DNA of 12,034 nucleotides from Flavisolibacter sp. (lineage in GTDB: Bacteria > Bacteroidota > Bacteroidia > Chitinophagales > Chitinophagaceae). The notes under the pieces are model-generated. The model was not told where the DNA came from. It was given only the letters and a program-made list of their open reading frames with translations, and did no database searches. Where the stretch lies: assembly GCA_013695175.1 (NCBI GenBank), contig JACDAZ010000448.1:1-12034 (forward strand), written 5' to 3'. This document shows, piece after piece, positions 1-7,785 of the stretch (position 1 is its first letter; every line of letters starts with the position of its first letter). Position numbers and translations under genes: made by a program.

Positions 1-3000
1 GAACAGTAAGGCGGTAAAGATATACACCATTTCCGATTTTCATACCATACTCATCCCGGCCATCCCATTCAATGTCACTTGAACGATTTCCTGCCGTATT
101 TATTGTTTTTGTTAACGTTTTAATTATTCTGCCTGTTACTGTAAAAACTTCAATTTTTGTTTTCAGGTCAACTGCGGGCTTATTATGCTCAAACCAAAAT
201 GTTGTTTTTGTGGTAAATGGATTAGGATAATTTAAAACATGATCCAGCACCAGTTCATCATTATTGGCAACAATAAAATCAAGAATGTATTCATTTGAAT
301 TGTTCATTACATCCCAAACTTTAATTTTTAAAGAATGGGCACCCGGTGAAAGAGGTGGTAACTGAAAACGAACTGTTCCCTTTTGATAATTATCGAGTTC
401 TGACTCATAAAAATCATTCAGCACATAATATTTATTATTATCACCATCAAGTGTGGCAATAATATCATGGTCTATTCCGGCATTGCCGGTGTTAATGCCC
501 GAAGAGTCGCTTAGTTTAACGATCAATATGGGCGATTCATTTGTTATACTTCCATTTACAAAACGCTCATCGTTTAAATAAGCTTTTATTTCCGGGCCTT
601 CTTTATCATCATTATTGCCTGAACCAATACCTCCTATTATAAAGTTGGCAGAAATTCCGCCTGCATCCCTTGTACCATCTTCGGCATAAAAGCTCATTTT
701 ACCATTGCCATACTGGTAGTTAATATCTTTTGGTAACCTGAATTTGAATTGAAAATTTCCGGCATTTGCAGATACTTTGCCTTTAAATAATACAGATGTT
801 TGGGTTGAAAATGATACAGGCAAACTACCGGCATCGTTGCCTAAGGTTGTTGTTTGGCGGGGCTTATCAAATAAACTCAGATAAACAGTACCATTAAAAT
901 CATTCAGTTTTGAACCGTTTACATCTTTCACTTCACCTTCTATAAATATAAGTTCTGTAGCGCTTAAAGTATCTGTCACCTGGTTAATATCATTGCCATT
1001 TATATTGGTTGGTATCACATTAAATTTTGGAAAAGCAAGTGTCATGGCAGGATCGCCAAGTAAAACAAATTTTCTGTTATTAACAACATCACCGGTGGTT
1101 CGGTAAGTATAATTTTTAGTTGCCCTTACAGCTTGTCCCAGTGTTAAATAATTACCTAAGCTGTCTTTTTGGAGTGCAATATGGAGGTAATTATTGTTGA
1201 TGATGCGATTACTATAAGCAAATACAATTCTTGTAGTAGTCATGAGGGCTATAGCTCCTGTTTTGGGACGAATCAATAAATTTTCTCCCAAAGAATATAA
1301 AGGTTGGTCAAATGGAGCGAAATCGCAAGTGGCAGTAATGAATAAAGGAAGTTTATTTTCATTATTCCAACTGTTTACAATTTGCTGATCCAGCACTACT
1401 TCTTCTGCCAGCCGCACAGGTCCGCCATGACCGCTATAATTCCATATTAGCGTTCCACTTTGTATATTATTATTAATAGCAGTATTGGCTTCAGGATATC
1501 TGCCACCTGTTAAACCGCTTTCCTGGCGGAATGCATCCAGGTAAATCTTGTAAATATTCAGATCAGGTGCGGCTTGGGAAGTAGTTGCAGATAACACTTC
1601 AGCATCCTGTAAATGCAGATTATTATCCTCGTCGTCAGCTATAAAATTGATGGTGTTTCTCCAGGAACCTAAAGATGGCGGAACATGATAAGCCTCAATT
1701 TTATCAACAAAATTTTTTGCTTCTTCTGTATTTTTTGCAGGTATCCTTCCTATTCCTATATCCAATTCATTAATAATTGCAGATGAATTGATGTTCTCAT
1801 GATCATCTAAAAATCCAAAAAAATCATCTGAAGTATAAGTACCCAAAGGATCAAGGGAGGTATTGGATTCGTAAGCCAATACAAAATTTGTATTCCCGGG
1901 TATTCGATCTTTATAGTCAAAACTTCCCCTGCCAAACAACAAAAGGTATTTTCCTTTATCGTTCCAGGTATCCCTGTAGCGGTCATAATACATTTTTACA
2001 AAATCCCGGATAGCAGAAGGATCAGGGTTGCCGGCAGAAAATTCATTATAGATCTGGTCAGTAGTGATAACTATTGCTCTTAAATCATTTTTTTGCCTGT
2101 GAAATGATGCCAGGCGTTGTGCCTGTGTCAAAAAAGACGGATGTGTCACTATTATATAATCAGTTTCAGATGTATTATGCAGATTCTGGTTAGCTAATTT
2201 GGCTATAGCCTGGGGTATCAGAAAGTTATTGCCAATAGCAACATATTCTCTTAAAATACTGGCATCATTACCAAATTCAATGGAAGTACCATTGACTCTT
2301 GTATTCATTTTTAAGGGTGATAAAGGATCTGTTATTTCCCACACCTGTGTTGCGGCACCTGCTATTCTGAATTCCACTGCACCGCCTCCCACAGAATTCC
2401 AATCCCGGAAAAAAAGCTGCCCACCTGTCGGTTGTAACAATTGTCTTCTGTAAAAAACTTCAAACCAGTTCAACCATCCCTGTGCATTAAAACTTCCGGG
2501 AGTATAAGAAACAGAAAGATTAAGGCTGTTTTGTGTATTGATTAGGGTTTGAAATGCCGATGCTTCACGGGCAAAAGATTCGTACAACCCACTGCTGATG
2601 GCGGGTACAGGAACCTGCAACACATTTTGCCCGTTTAGTGATACCTGAAAACTGCTTCCATTATTTATGGACCTGGAAACAAAACTGGCCCCTACAGTGA
2701 TGGGTGCATTTAAACCTACATTGGATGCAGGTACTGCAAATTGTTTCAATGTTGTTCTGCCGGGGAGGTTTGAAAATTCCTCACCATACCACTCTTTGCC
2801 GCTTTGCAAAAAGTTTACAGAATCCAACTCATGGAAGTAACGTTCATCAAAAGCATCAACCTTAACAGCACTGCTAACAGAAAGCTGTTGATTTATAATT
2901 CTTTTTCCATCACCCCCAACGGATATATAGAAAAATTGCCTTTCACTGTACAAATTCTTTTTATGAGAGAATCTTTTATTTACAGAATCCGGGATCCATT

Positions 3001-3364
3001 TATGGGGACCTGCAGCAAAAAATAATATATAATCAGTACCGCTTACTATACCATCGCCTCCATCAAAAACTTCAATCCCAATTTCCTGCAGGTCATCATC
3101 ATAAGGCTGGTCATTTGCTTCCGGTAACATGCCATTATTCTTTCCAAAAAGCCTGATTTGGTTGGAGGGGATTGAATTTCCAAATCCTAAAGAATTCAAA
3201 AATTGCACATCTATTTTATAAACCCCTTCGGCAGAAACTGCAATTTTATACCAGGTCCCTGTTGCCAGAACAGAAGATGGCTTATAGACTCGTTGACTAT
3301 AAGATCTAAGGCTAAAGCAGGATATCAGGGTTAGAAGTAATAGCCCTCCTCGTGAAAACCTCAT
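1..3364 (-). CDS. porU: Type IX secretion system sortase PorU (C25 gingipain-like), 3' end outside window
   Basis: PorU is the T9SS outer-membrane protease/transpeptidase that removes the C-terminal sorting domain of cargo proteins and attaches them to the cell surface. The frame opens with ATG at 3364 and stays open for 1121 codons to the window edge, so only a short tail is missing. Residues 1-24 form a signal peptide ending SYSQ. The middle carries the peptidase C25 fold: the catalytic His lies in NYSGHGG (H646, near 1428) and the nucleophile Cys in TATCDF (C680, near 1326). The last visible part has YPNPF followed by NGVYLYRLTV, typical of the FlgD/Ig-like C-terminal domain of Bacteroidota surface proteins. 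It is transcribed away from gldJ, another T9SS/gliding gene, which supports the call. A weak TATATTCG promoter-like octamer lies at 3415-3422. No frameshift was seen: the start and the distal end read in one frame. Confidence 0.93.
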   Translation of the reverse strand, partial: MRFSRGGLLLLTLISCFSLRSYSQRVYKPSSVLATGTWYKIAVSAEGVYKIDVQFLNSLGFGNSIPSNQIRLFGKNNGMLPEANDQPYDDDLQEIGIEVFDGGDGIVSGTDYILFFAAGPHKWIPDSVNKRFSHKKNLYSERQFFYISVGGDGKRIINQQLSVSSAVKVDAFDERYFHELDSVNFLQSGKEWYGEEFSNLPGRTTLKQFAVPASNVGLNAPITVGASFVSRSINNGSSFQVSLNGQNVLQVPVPAISSGLYESFAREASAFQTLINTQNSLNLSVSYTPGSFNAQGWLNWFEVFYRRQLLQPTGGQLFFRDWNSVGGGAVEFRIAGAATQVWEITDPLSPLKMNTRVNGTSIEFGNDASILREYVAIGNNFLIPQAIAKLANQNLHNTSETDYIIVTHPSFLTQAQRLASFHRQKNDLRAIVITTDQIYNEFSAGNPDPSAIRDFVKMYYDRYRDTWNDKGKYLLLFGRGSFDYKDRIPGNTNFVLAYESNTSLDPLGTYTSDDFFGFLDDHENINSSAIINELDIGIGRIPAKNTEEAKNFVDKIEAYHVPPSLGSWRNTINFIADDEDNNLHLQDAEVLSATTSQAAPDLNIYKIYLDAFRQESGLTGGRYPEANTAINNNIQSGTLIWNYSGHGGPVRLAEEVVLDQQIVNSWNNENKLPLFITATCDFAPFDQPLYSLGENLLIRPKTGAIALMTTTRIVFAYSNRIINNNYLHIALQKDSLGNYLTLGQAVRATKNYTYRTTGDVVNNRKFVLLGDPAMTLAFPKFNVIPTNINGNDINQVTDTLSATELIFIEGEVKDVNGSKLNDFNGTVYLSLFDKPRQTTTLGNDAGSLPVSFSTQTSVLFKGKVSANAGNFQFKFRLPKDINYQYGNGKMSFYAEDGTRDAGGISANFIIGGIGSGNNDDKEGPEIKAYLNDERFVNGSITNESPILIVKLSDSSGINTGNAGIDHDIIATLDGDNNKYYVLNDFYESELDNYQKGTVRFQLPPLSPGAHSLKIKVWDVMNNSNEYILDFIVANNDELVLDHVLNYPNPFTTKTTFWFEHNKPAVDLKTKIEVFTVTGRIIKTLTKTINTAGNRSSDIEWDGRDEYGMKIGNGVYLYRLTV

Positions 3365-3458
3365 ATAGGGTGTCGTAGATTTAACATGAAAAAAGGGGAT
3401 TTGTCCTCCGTTTCCGAATATAAAACACTTTATTTTCGCAGACTATGTTTATGTAAAC

Positions 3459-3466
3459 TAAGTTTG
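3459..3466 (+). promoter_or_regulatory. Candidate -7 promoter element for gldJ (TAAGTTTG)
   Basis: TAAGTTTG is an exact match to the Bacteroidota -7 consensus TAnnTTTG. A TTTTCG stretch at 3433-3438 is an imperfect -33 element at plausible spacing. This would give a transcript start near 3472 and a leader of about 100 nt before the gldJ ATG. Consensus match only; no direct evidence. Confidence 0.5.
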
Positions 3467-3529
3467 AAAATCACAATAATTCTGCAGAGGCGGCGTTAAA
3501 GTTATTCGAAAACAAAGAATCAAACATAG

Positions 3530-3546
3530 CACATGAATTCCATGTG
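3530..3546. repeat. Inverted repeat CACATG-N5-CATGTG in the gldJ leader
   Basis: Perfect 6-bp arms CACATG (3530-3535) and CATGTG (3541-3546) flank AATTC. The repeat ends 27 nt before the gldJ start and sits downstream of the candidate promoter. It could be an operator for a dimeric regulator or a small hairpin in the 5' leader. No U-tract follows, so it is not a terminator. Confidence 0.5.
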
Positions 3547-3573
3547 TCCTTTTGAAAGACAAAATATATCCTC

Positions 3574-5115
3574 ATGCAACTGAAGAATTTTGCAATCCTG
3601 TTATCCTCAGCCATATTATTGGCTTCATGTAACCTTTTTAAAAAGAAACCCGAGCAATCGGACGTTACCGGCTGGAACTATAATGATAAAAACATGGGAG
3701 GCTACCAGGTAGCCAGAACCCAGGAACAAGCCAGCGGTCCCGGTTTAGTATTTGTACAAGGTGGTACATTTACTATGGGTCAAACAGAAGAAGACGTTAT
3801 GGGCGACTGGAATAACATTCCACGCCGTGTAACTGTTCCCAGCTTCTATATTGACCGTACCGAGGTAGCTAACGTTCATTATCGTGAGTATATCCATTGG
3901 CTGAACAGGATCTTTGATCCGGAAGCAGACCCAATGAATCGCCAGATCATGGATGCCGCCTTACCTGATACTTTGGTTTGGAGAAGTGAATTAAGTTATA
4001 ACGAACCTTTGGTTGAATACTATTTCCGTCACCCTGGTTATAACAACTACCCTGTGGTAGGTGTAACCTGGAGACAGGCTCACGACTTTTGCTTGTGGCG
4101 CAGTGACCGTGTAAATGAAGGTATTCTTATGAAAAAAGGATATGTTGCCAAACAAGGTTTACAAGGACAACAACAAGAAAATAATTTTACTACAAAGTCA
4201 TACTTATTAGGTCTTTACCAGGCACAACCGGGTAAAGAAGCTACTTCAAAGAAAAATCCATTAAAAACACCTCAGGGTACACCGCGTACTACAGTTACAA
4301 TGGAAGATGGTTTATTATTACCTGACTACCGTTTACCATTTGAAGCAGAGTGGGAATATGCAGCTTACGGATACATTAACCAGAATCCCCGTCCTTCAAC
4401 TAAAGAAGGTAAGCGTGGTGAAGAGTTAGTATCTAACAAGCAGGTGTATCCATGGGCACAGAATGTAAATGGTTTAAGAGAAACAAAGCACGGAAGCTGG
4501 CAGGGTCAGTTCCTGGCAAACTTTAAAAGAGGATCGGGTGATAATGCAGGTGTTGCCGGTGGTTTAAATGACCGTGCTGTTTACACTGCAGAAGTAAGAT
4601 CTTTTTATCCAAATGGTTTTGGTATATACAACATGGCAGGTAATGTAAGTGAGTGGGTTGCCGACGTTTTCAGACCTCTTACTTTATTAGATGCTGATGA
4701 TGTATCTCCTTACCGTGGTAACAAATTCATGAAGCTTTATAAAAATGAAGATGGTGAAGCTGAAATTGACAGCACCGGTAGAGTGAAAATGGAAGCTGTA
4801 ACTGATGAAGAAAGCAGAAACCGTCGTAACTACCAGCGTGGTAACGTTATTAACTTCTTAGATGGTGATTCACTTTCGCAAGCATCTTATGGATATGGTA
4901 TTACTACTTTGATCTCTGATAAATCTAGAGTGTATAAAGGTGGTAGCTGGAACGACAGGGCATATTGGTTAAGCCCCGGAACACGTCGTTATATGGAAGA
5001 AGATCATGCAAGCAGCCAGGTAGGTTTCCGTTGCGCCATGGATCGTATGGGAAGTCCTGAAGGAAATAAAAGAAAAACAGGAAACTTCTTTAAAACCAAA
5101 AAGCAAAAACGATAG
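3574..5115 (+). CDS. gldJ: Gliding motility / T9SS lipoprotein GldJ (SUMF1/FGE-fold)
   Basis: GldJ is a lipoprotein needed for gliding and T9SS function in Bacteroidota. It has a formylglycine-generating-enzyme-like fold but is thought to act structurally with GldK. The 513-residue product begins with a lipoprotein signal ending in LLASC (C19). The FGE-sulfatase domain starts near GPGLVFVQGGTFTMG (about residue 55) and ends near RVYKGGSWNDRAYW and QVGFRCAMD (about 450-490), with a long lineage-type insertion between. The early TGWNYNDKNMGGYQV stretch is typical of GldJ rather than GldK. The tail is lysine-rich. The neighbours fit: porU is divergent and murF follows. It is closed by its own terminator at 5140-5162. 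The closest alternative, GldK, normally sits with gldLMN, which are not here. Confidence 0.9.
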   Translation: MQLKNFAILLSSAILLASCNLFKKKPEQSDVTGWNYNDKNMGGYQVARTQEQASGPGLVFVQGGTFTMGQTEEDVMGDWNNIPRRVTVPSFYIDRTEVANVHYREYIHWLNRIFDPEADPMNRQIMDAALPDTLVWRSELSYNEPLVEYYFRHPGYNNYPVVGVTWRQAHDFCLWRSDRVNEGILMKKGYVAKQGLQGQQQENNFTTKSYLLGLYQAQPGKEATSKKNPLKTPQGTPRTTVTMEDGLLLPDYRLPFEAEWEYAAYGYINQNPRPSTKEGKRGEELVSNKQVYPWAQNVNGLRETKHGSWQGQFLANFKRGSGDNAGVAGGLNDRAVYTAEVRSFYPNGFGIYNMAGNVSEWVADVFRPLTLLDADDVSPYRGNKFMKLYKNEDGEAEIDSTGRVKMEAVTDEESRNRRNYQRGNVINFLDGDSLSQASYGYGITTLISDKSRVYKGGSWNDRAYWLSPGTRRYMEEDHASSQVGFRCAMDRMGSPEGNKRKTGNFFKTKKQKR

Positions 5116-5139
5116 TTTAAAAATTATATCAAATAACAA

Positions 5140-5162
5140 GGCCCCGCAAATGCGGGGCTTTT
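5140..5162 (+). terminator. Rho-independent terminator after gldJ
   Basis: A GCCCCGC stem (5141-5147), an AAAT loop and GCGGGGC (5152-5158) are followed by TTTT. The hairpin lies 25 nt past the gldJ stop and separates gldJ from murF, which therefore needs its own promoter. Confidence 0.85.
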
Positions 5163-5169
5163 ACTTTAT

Positions 5170-5177
5170 TACATTTG
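5170..5177 (+). promoter_or_regulatory. Candidate -7 promoter element for a leaderless murF transcript (TACATTTG)
   Basis: TACATTTG matches TAnnTTTG exactly and ends 4 nt before the murF ATG. Transcription from it would start at or next to the A of the start codon, giving a leaderless mRNA. The position directly after the gldJ terminator fits. No good -33 TTTG is visible because the expected place falls inside the terminator hairpin. Confidence 0.5.
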
Positions 5178-5181
5178 CCCC

Positions 5182-6483
5182 ATGAGCCTTGAAGAACTGT
5201 ATAAAATTTATTTACAAAATCCATACATACAAACAGACAGCAGGAAATTAAGAAAAGGCGAACTTTTTTTTGCACTTAAAGGACCCACATTTGATGGTAA
5301 TAAATTTACCAAACAGGTACTTAATGAAGGTGCATCTTATGCCATAATAGATGATGCAAATGAATTAATAGATAAAAGAACCATACTAGTAGAGGATGGA
5401 TTGCAAGCCTTACAGCAATTGGCCACTTACCATCGCAAACAATTTTATGATGCTAATGATGAAAAAGGAATTCCATTTATAGGCATTACGGGCAGCAATG
5501 GAAAAACAACTACAAAAGAACTGATTCATGCTGTTCTCTCCACTACCTACAAAACATATACAACAGAAGGCAATCTTAATAACCATATAGGTGTGCCCCT
5601 TACACTGCTGAAGATTGAAAAAAATGCCGAAATGGCTGTTATTGAAATGGGTGCCAATCACCAAAAAGAAATTGCATCTTATTGTGAGATTGCCTTACCT
5701 ACACATGGTCTGATAACCAATTGCGGAAAGGCACACCTTGAAGGTTTTGGTAGTGAAGAAGGTGTTCGTAAAGGCAAGGGAGAACTCTTTGATTACCTGC
5801 GGGAACATGATGGAACGGCTTTCATCATGAAGGACTATTTATACATGGAAGATATGAGCAGGGGTATTAAAGAAGTATTCACTTATGGAACAACGCGTGG
5901 AGATATTGTTGGTTTTGTAAAAGAAAATGATCCGTTGCTGGTTGTTGATTTTAAAAAAGGTTTTTCCGGAACTATAGAATCCAAATTAGTAGGTGATTAT
6001 AATCTTCCTAATATACTGGCAGCCGTAGCAGTTGGCGTATATTTTAATGTGCCTGATGAAAAAATAAGATCTGCAATTAGAGATTATCATCCATCAAACA
6101 GCAGGTCACAACTATTAAAGAGATTAACTAATACTATCATACTGGATGCTTATAATGCAAACCCAAGCAGCATGAAGGTAGCTATTGAAAATTTTGCTCA
6201 TTTAAAATCACATCATAAGATAGTTGTATTGGGTGCTATGGCTGAACTTGGAGAAGAAAGCGTTTCTGAACATATAGCTATTATTGAACAACTACAAAAA
6301 TATAAATGGAACCATGTGCTGCTTGTTGGTGGTGATTTTTTAAAGATTGAGCACCCCTTTATTTCTGCCACTTCCGCTACGGAAGCAGGCGAATGGATAA
6401 GCCATAGAAATTTTAAGGATAATTATTTTTTGCTTAAAGGATCAAGAATGGCACAAATAGAAAAAGTGTTAGATTATCTATAA
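5182..6483 (+). CDS. murF: UDP-N-acetylmuramoyl-tripeptide--D-alanyl-D-alanine ligase MurF
   Basis: MurF is the cytoplasmic ATP-dependent ligase that adds D-Ala-D-Ala to UDP-MurNAc-tripeptide, completing the soluble peptidoglycan precursor. The 433-residue product has the three Mur-ligase domains in order. The N-terminal substrate domain contains TDSRKLRKGELFFALKG. The central ATPase domain has the P-loop GITGSNGKTTTKE (from about residue 101), EMGANHQKEI (about 155) and NCGKAHLEGFGS. The C-terminal domain has DAYNANPSSM (about 321). Length is normal for MurF. No Shine-Dalgarno is seen; the start fits a leaderless message from the TACATTTG element just upstream. A DUF983 gene follows after 10 nt and is probably co-transcribed. 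Confidence 0.95.
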   Translation: MSLEELYKIYLQNPYIQTDSRKLRKGELFFALKGPTFDGNKFTKQVLNEGASYAIIDDANELIDKRTILVEDGLQALQQLATYHRKQFYDANDEKGIPFIGITGSNGKTTTKELIHAVLSTTYKTYTTEGNLNNHIGVPLTLLKIEKNAEMAVIEMGANHQKEIASYCEIALPTHGLITNCGKAHLEGFGSEEGVRKGKGELFDYLREHDGTAFIMKDYLYMEDMSRGIKEVFTYGTTRGDIVGFVKENDPLLVVDFKKGFSGTIESKLVGDYNLPNILAAVAVGVYFNVPDEKIRSAIRDYHPSNSRSQLLKRLTNTIILDAYNANPSSMKVAIENFAHLKSHHKIVVLGAMAELGEESVSEHIAIIEQLQKYKWNHVLLVGGDFLKIEHPFISATSATEAGEWISHRNFKDNYFLLKGSRMAQIEKVLDYL

Positions 6484-6493
6484 TAGAATACAA

Positions 6494-6949
6494 ATGAAAG
6501 CAGACACTCCTCATAGAAGTTATATAAGTACAGTATTTGGATGTTACTGTCCACGCTGCAGGGAGGGGAAACTATTTGAACATCCTACTTCAGTTTCTTT
6601 AAAAAAAAATATGAAGATGCATGAAAGGTGCCCGGTATGCGGGCAATTAACAGATATAGAAGTGGGTTTTTATTATGGTACCGGGTATGTTAGTTATTTG
6701 ATTGCACTGGTTTTAACAGGAATTACATTCGTAATATGGTGGCTGGCAATAGGATTTTCGTTTAGTGATAACCGTTTTCTTTACTGGATTGTCTCCAATT
6801 CTATCTTATTAATCGTTTTACAACCCTGGCTGATGCGTTTTTCAAGAAGTTTGTGGATTTCATGGTTTGTGCGATACGATCCTGACTGGATTAATAACAG
6901 GCCACAGGATCCTGAGCGTATCAATTCAACCCAAATGAACAACTGGTAG
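6494..6949 (+). CDS. DUF983 family zinc-ribbon membrane protein
   Basis: This 151-residue protein matches the DUF983 family, whose function is not established. The N-terminal half has a two-knuckle zinc ribbon: CPRC (C19, C22) in CPRCREGKLF and CPVCG (C46, C49). The family signature GFYYGTGYVSY follows. Two hydrophobic segments, about residues 66-88 and 92-113, should span the inner membrane, leaving the zinc ribbon at the N-terminal side. The C-terminus is polar and ends PERINSTQMNNW. The gene starts 10 nt after the murF stop, so it is likely translated from the same message. The association with an envelope-precursor gene is suggestive but not evidence of function. Confidence 0.85.
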   Translation: MKADTPHRSYISTVFGCYCPRCREGKLFEHPTSVSLKKNMKMHERCPVCGQLTDIEVGFYYGTGYVSYLIALVLTGITFVIWWLAIGFSFSDNRFLYWIVSNSILLIVLQPWLMRFSRSLWISWFVRYDPDWINNRPQDPERINSTQMNNW

Positions 6950-7046
6950 TGCTGCGGAAATTGTTCTACAGCTTCAATTAACCTCTACTGCCAAAGCAGT
7001 GGCATGAGTTTAGCATTTATATTACTTTAAACACAAAAGATAAAAC

Positions 7047-7280
7047 ATGAAGACTTTAAAAAACAAGATGAATGCATTAACCATAATGATATTGTCATTA
7101 ATGGTTTCATTTGCAACGTTTGCTCAGGAAGGCGGCGGTGGTGCAGATATTAATGTAGATATTAATAAAGGTGGTGGTGATGGCGGATGGTACACTTCAC
7201 CATGGGTATGGATAGTTGGTGCAGCCATTTTTATATTGTTGCTGGTTGCTTTGCTACGTGGCAATAACGCAAGAGATTAG
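7047..7280 (+). CDS. Small exported glycine-rich single-span membrane protein, function unknown
   Basis: The product is 77 residues. Residues 1-26 read as a signal peptide ending FATFA before QEGGGG; the mature part would be only about 51 residues. It has two glycine patches around a short acidic/basic repeat (ADINVDINKGGGDGG), then a WYTSPWVWIV membrane entry and one hydrophobic span (about 53-70), closing with a short polar RGNNARD tail. A strong terminator follows at once, which supports it being a real expressed gene. It is about 100 nt from the DUF983 stop and could be transcribed separately. I do not recognise a named family. Similar Gly-rich signal-plus-span small proteins are, from memory, common in Chitinophagaceae; this could not be checked. 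A second in-frame ATG at residue 8 is possible. Confidence 0.75.
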   Translation: MKTLKNKMNALTIMILSLMVSFATFAQEGGGGADINVDINKGGGDGGWYTSPWVWIVGAAIFILLLVALLRGNNARD

Positions 7281-7284
7281 CACT

Positions 7285-7309
7285 AAACCCGCATCTGCGG
7301 GTTTTTTTT
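7285..7309 (+). terminator. Rho-independent terminator after the 77-residue gene
   Basis: An AAACCCGC stem (7285-7292), an ATCT loop and GCGGGTTT (7297-7304) run into a T tract to 7309. It marks the end of the gldJ-side gene cluster and the start of the decayed region. Confidence 0.85.
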
Positions 7310-7321
7310 ATGATTAAGATT

Positions 7322-7648
7322 TTACTTCCTGATAAAATCGCCAACTGCTTTCAGGTAAGCTTGGTAACCCATCACTTTTGGAATATCACTGTGACCCGCA
7401 CCTGAAATTCTATGAGCCTCTTTGAAAGCACCTTTGTGATTATTATAAACTAGCTGACCATGAGTATTGATATTTAAAAAGTCATCTTTTACGCCATGAA
7501 TCCAAAAAAGTGATTATTCAACTTTTTTTATTTCTTCAGCATTATCAATTTTTAAATCAGTTACAAAAGAAGCAGGCAATGAAAGCCCTGTAGCATCCTG
7601 TACCATTACTTTGGATGAAGCAAAAGGTGCTTCCAGCAATTCAAGCAT
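7322..7648 (-). pseudogene. C-terminal fragment of an alpha/beta hydrolase, internal stop
   Basis: Read on the minus strand, this is the last third of an alpha/beta hydrolase (dienelactone hydrolase/S9-like). It begins MLELLEAPFASSKVMVQDA, passes an in-frame TAA at 7514-7516, continues LFWIHGVKDDFLNI (the family's WIHG-x-x-DDF loop carrying the acid residue) and ends GAGHSDIPKVMGYQAY...FIRK with a stop at 7322-7324. The GxGH segment holds the expected catalytic His. The nucleophile-elbow half (GxSxG) is absent, and a stop at 7652-7654 closes the frame just upstream. The frame downstream of the internal stop is otherwise clean, so decay is probably fairly recent. It cannot make a working enzyme. 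It faces the plus-strand terminator at 7285-7309. Confidence 0.75.
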
Positions 7649-7687
7649 ACTTTAAACTATTGATTAGTTCTTCAGGTAGAAAGAAAA

Positions 7688-7785
7688 CTATAATCTCAGT
7701 TTTAACACCTTAACTGTTTCTCCTTATCATCAGTCCAGGTAAAAATGATGTTATTGCCTGATCTGGTCATTTGTGGATATCCACT
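7688..7785 (-). pseudogene. Decayed copy of the 3' end of the BNR/Asp-box lipoprotein gene
   Basis: This 98-nt stretch aligns to the last 99 nt of the intact beta-propeller gene (9521-9619). By eye the best 77 bp (7709-7785) carries about nine substitutions and a one-base gap. Its minus-strand reading gives PQMTRSGNNIIFTWTDDKEK, against PQMTKSGNNIIFAWTDDKEK in the intact protein. One base is missing in an A-run, which shifts the frame to an early TGT-TAA; restoring it gives KTVKVLKLRL then TAG at 7688-7690, aligned with the stop of the intact gene. Similarity stops abruptly at 7785, next to a GGCGGG hairpin, as if another sequence had joined there. It may be a duplicate of the 9521 gene or the tail of a lost paralogue. 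Confidence 0.8.

Noticed and set aside
2199..3025. Two plus-strand open frames of 84 and 73 codons (2199-2453 and 2804-3025)
   Set aside because: They lie entirely antisense to porU, whose minus frame is continuous and has clear catalytic motifs; no domain or signal is seen in them.
5410..5664. Minus-strand 84-codon frame inside murF
   Set aside because: Antisense shadow of the strongly conserved MurF ATPase region.
6987..7004. Short overlapping inverted repeats (ACTGC/GCAGT, TGCCA/TGGCA) between the DUF983 gene and the 77-residue gene
   Set aside because: Five-base arms only and no T tract; expected by chance in this length of DNA.
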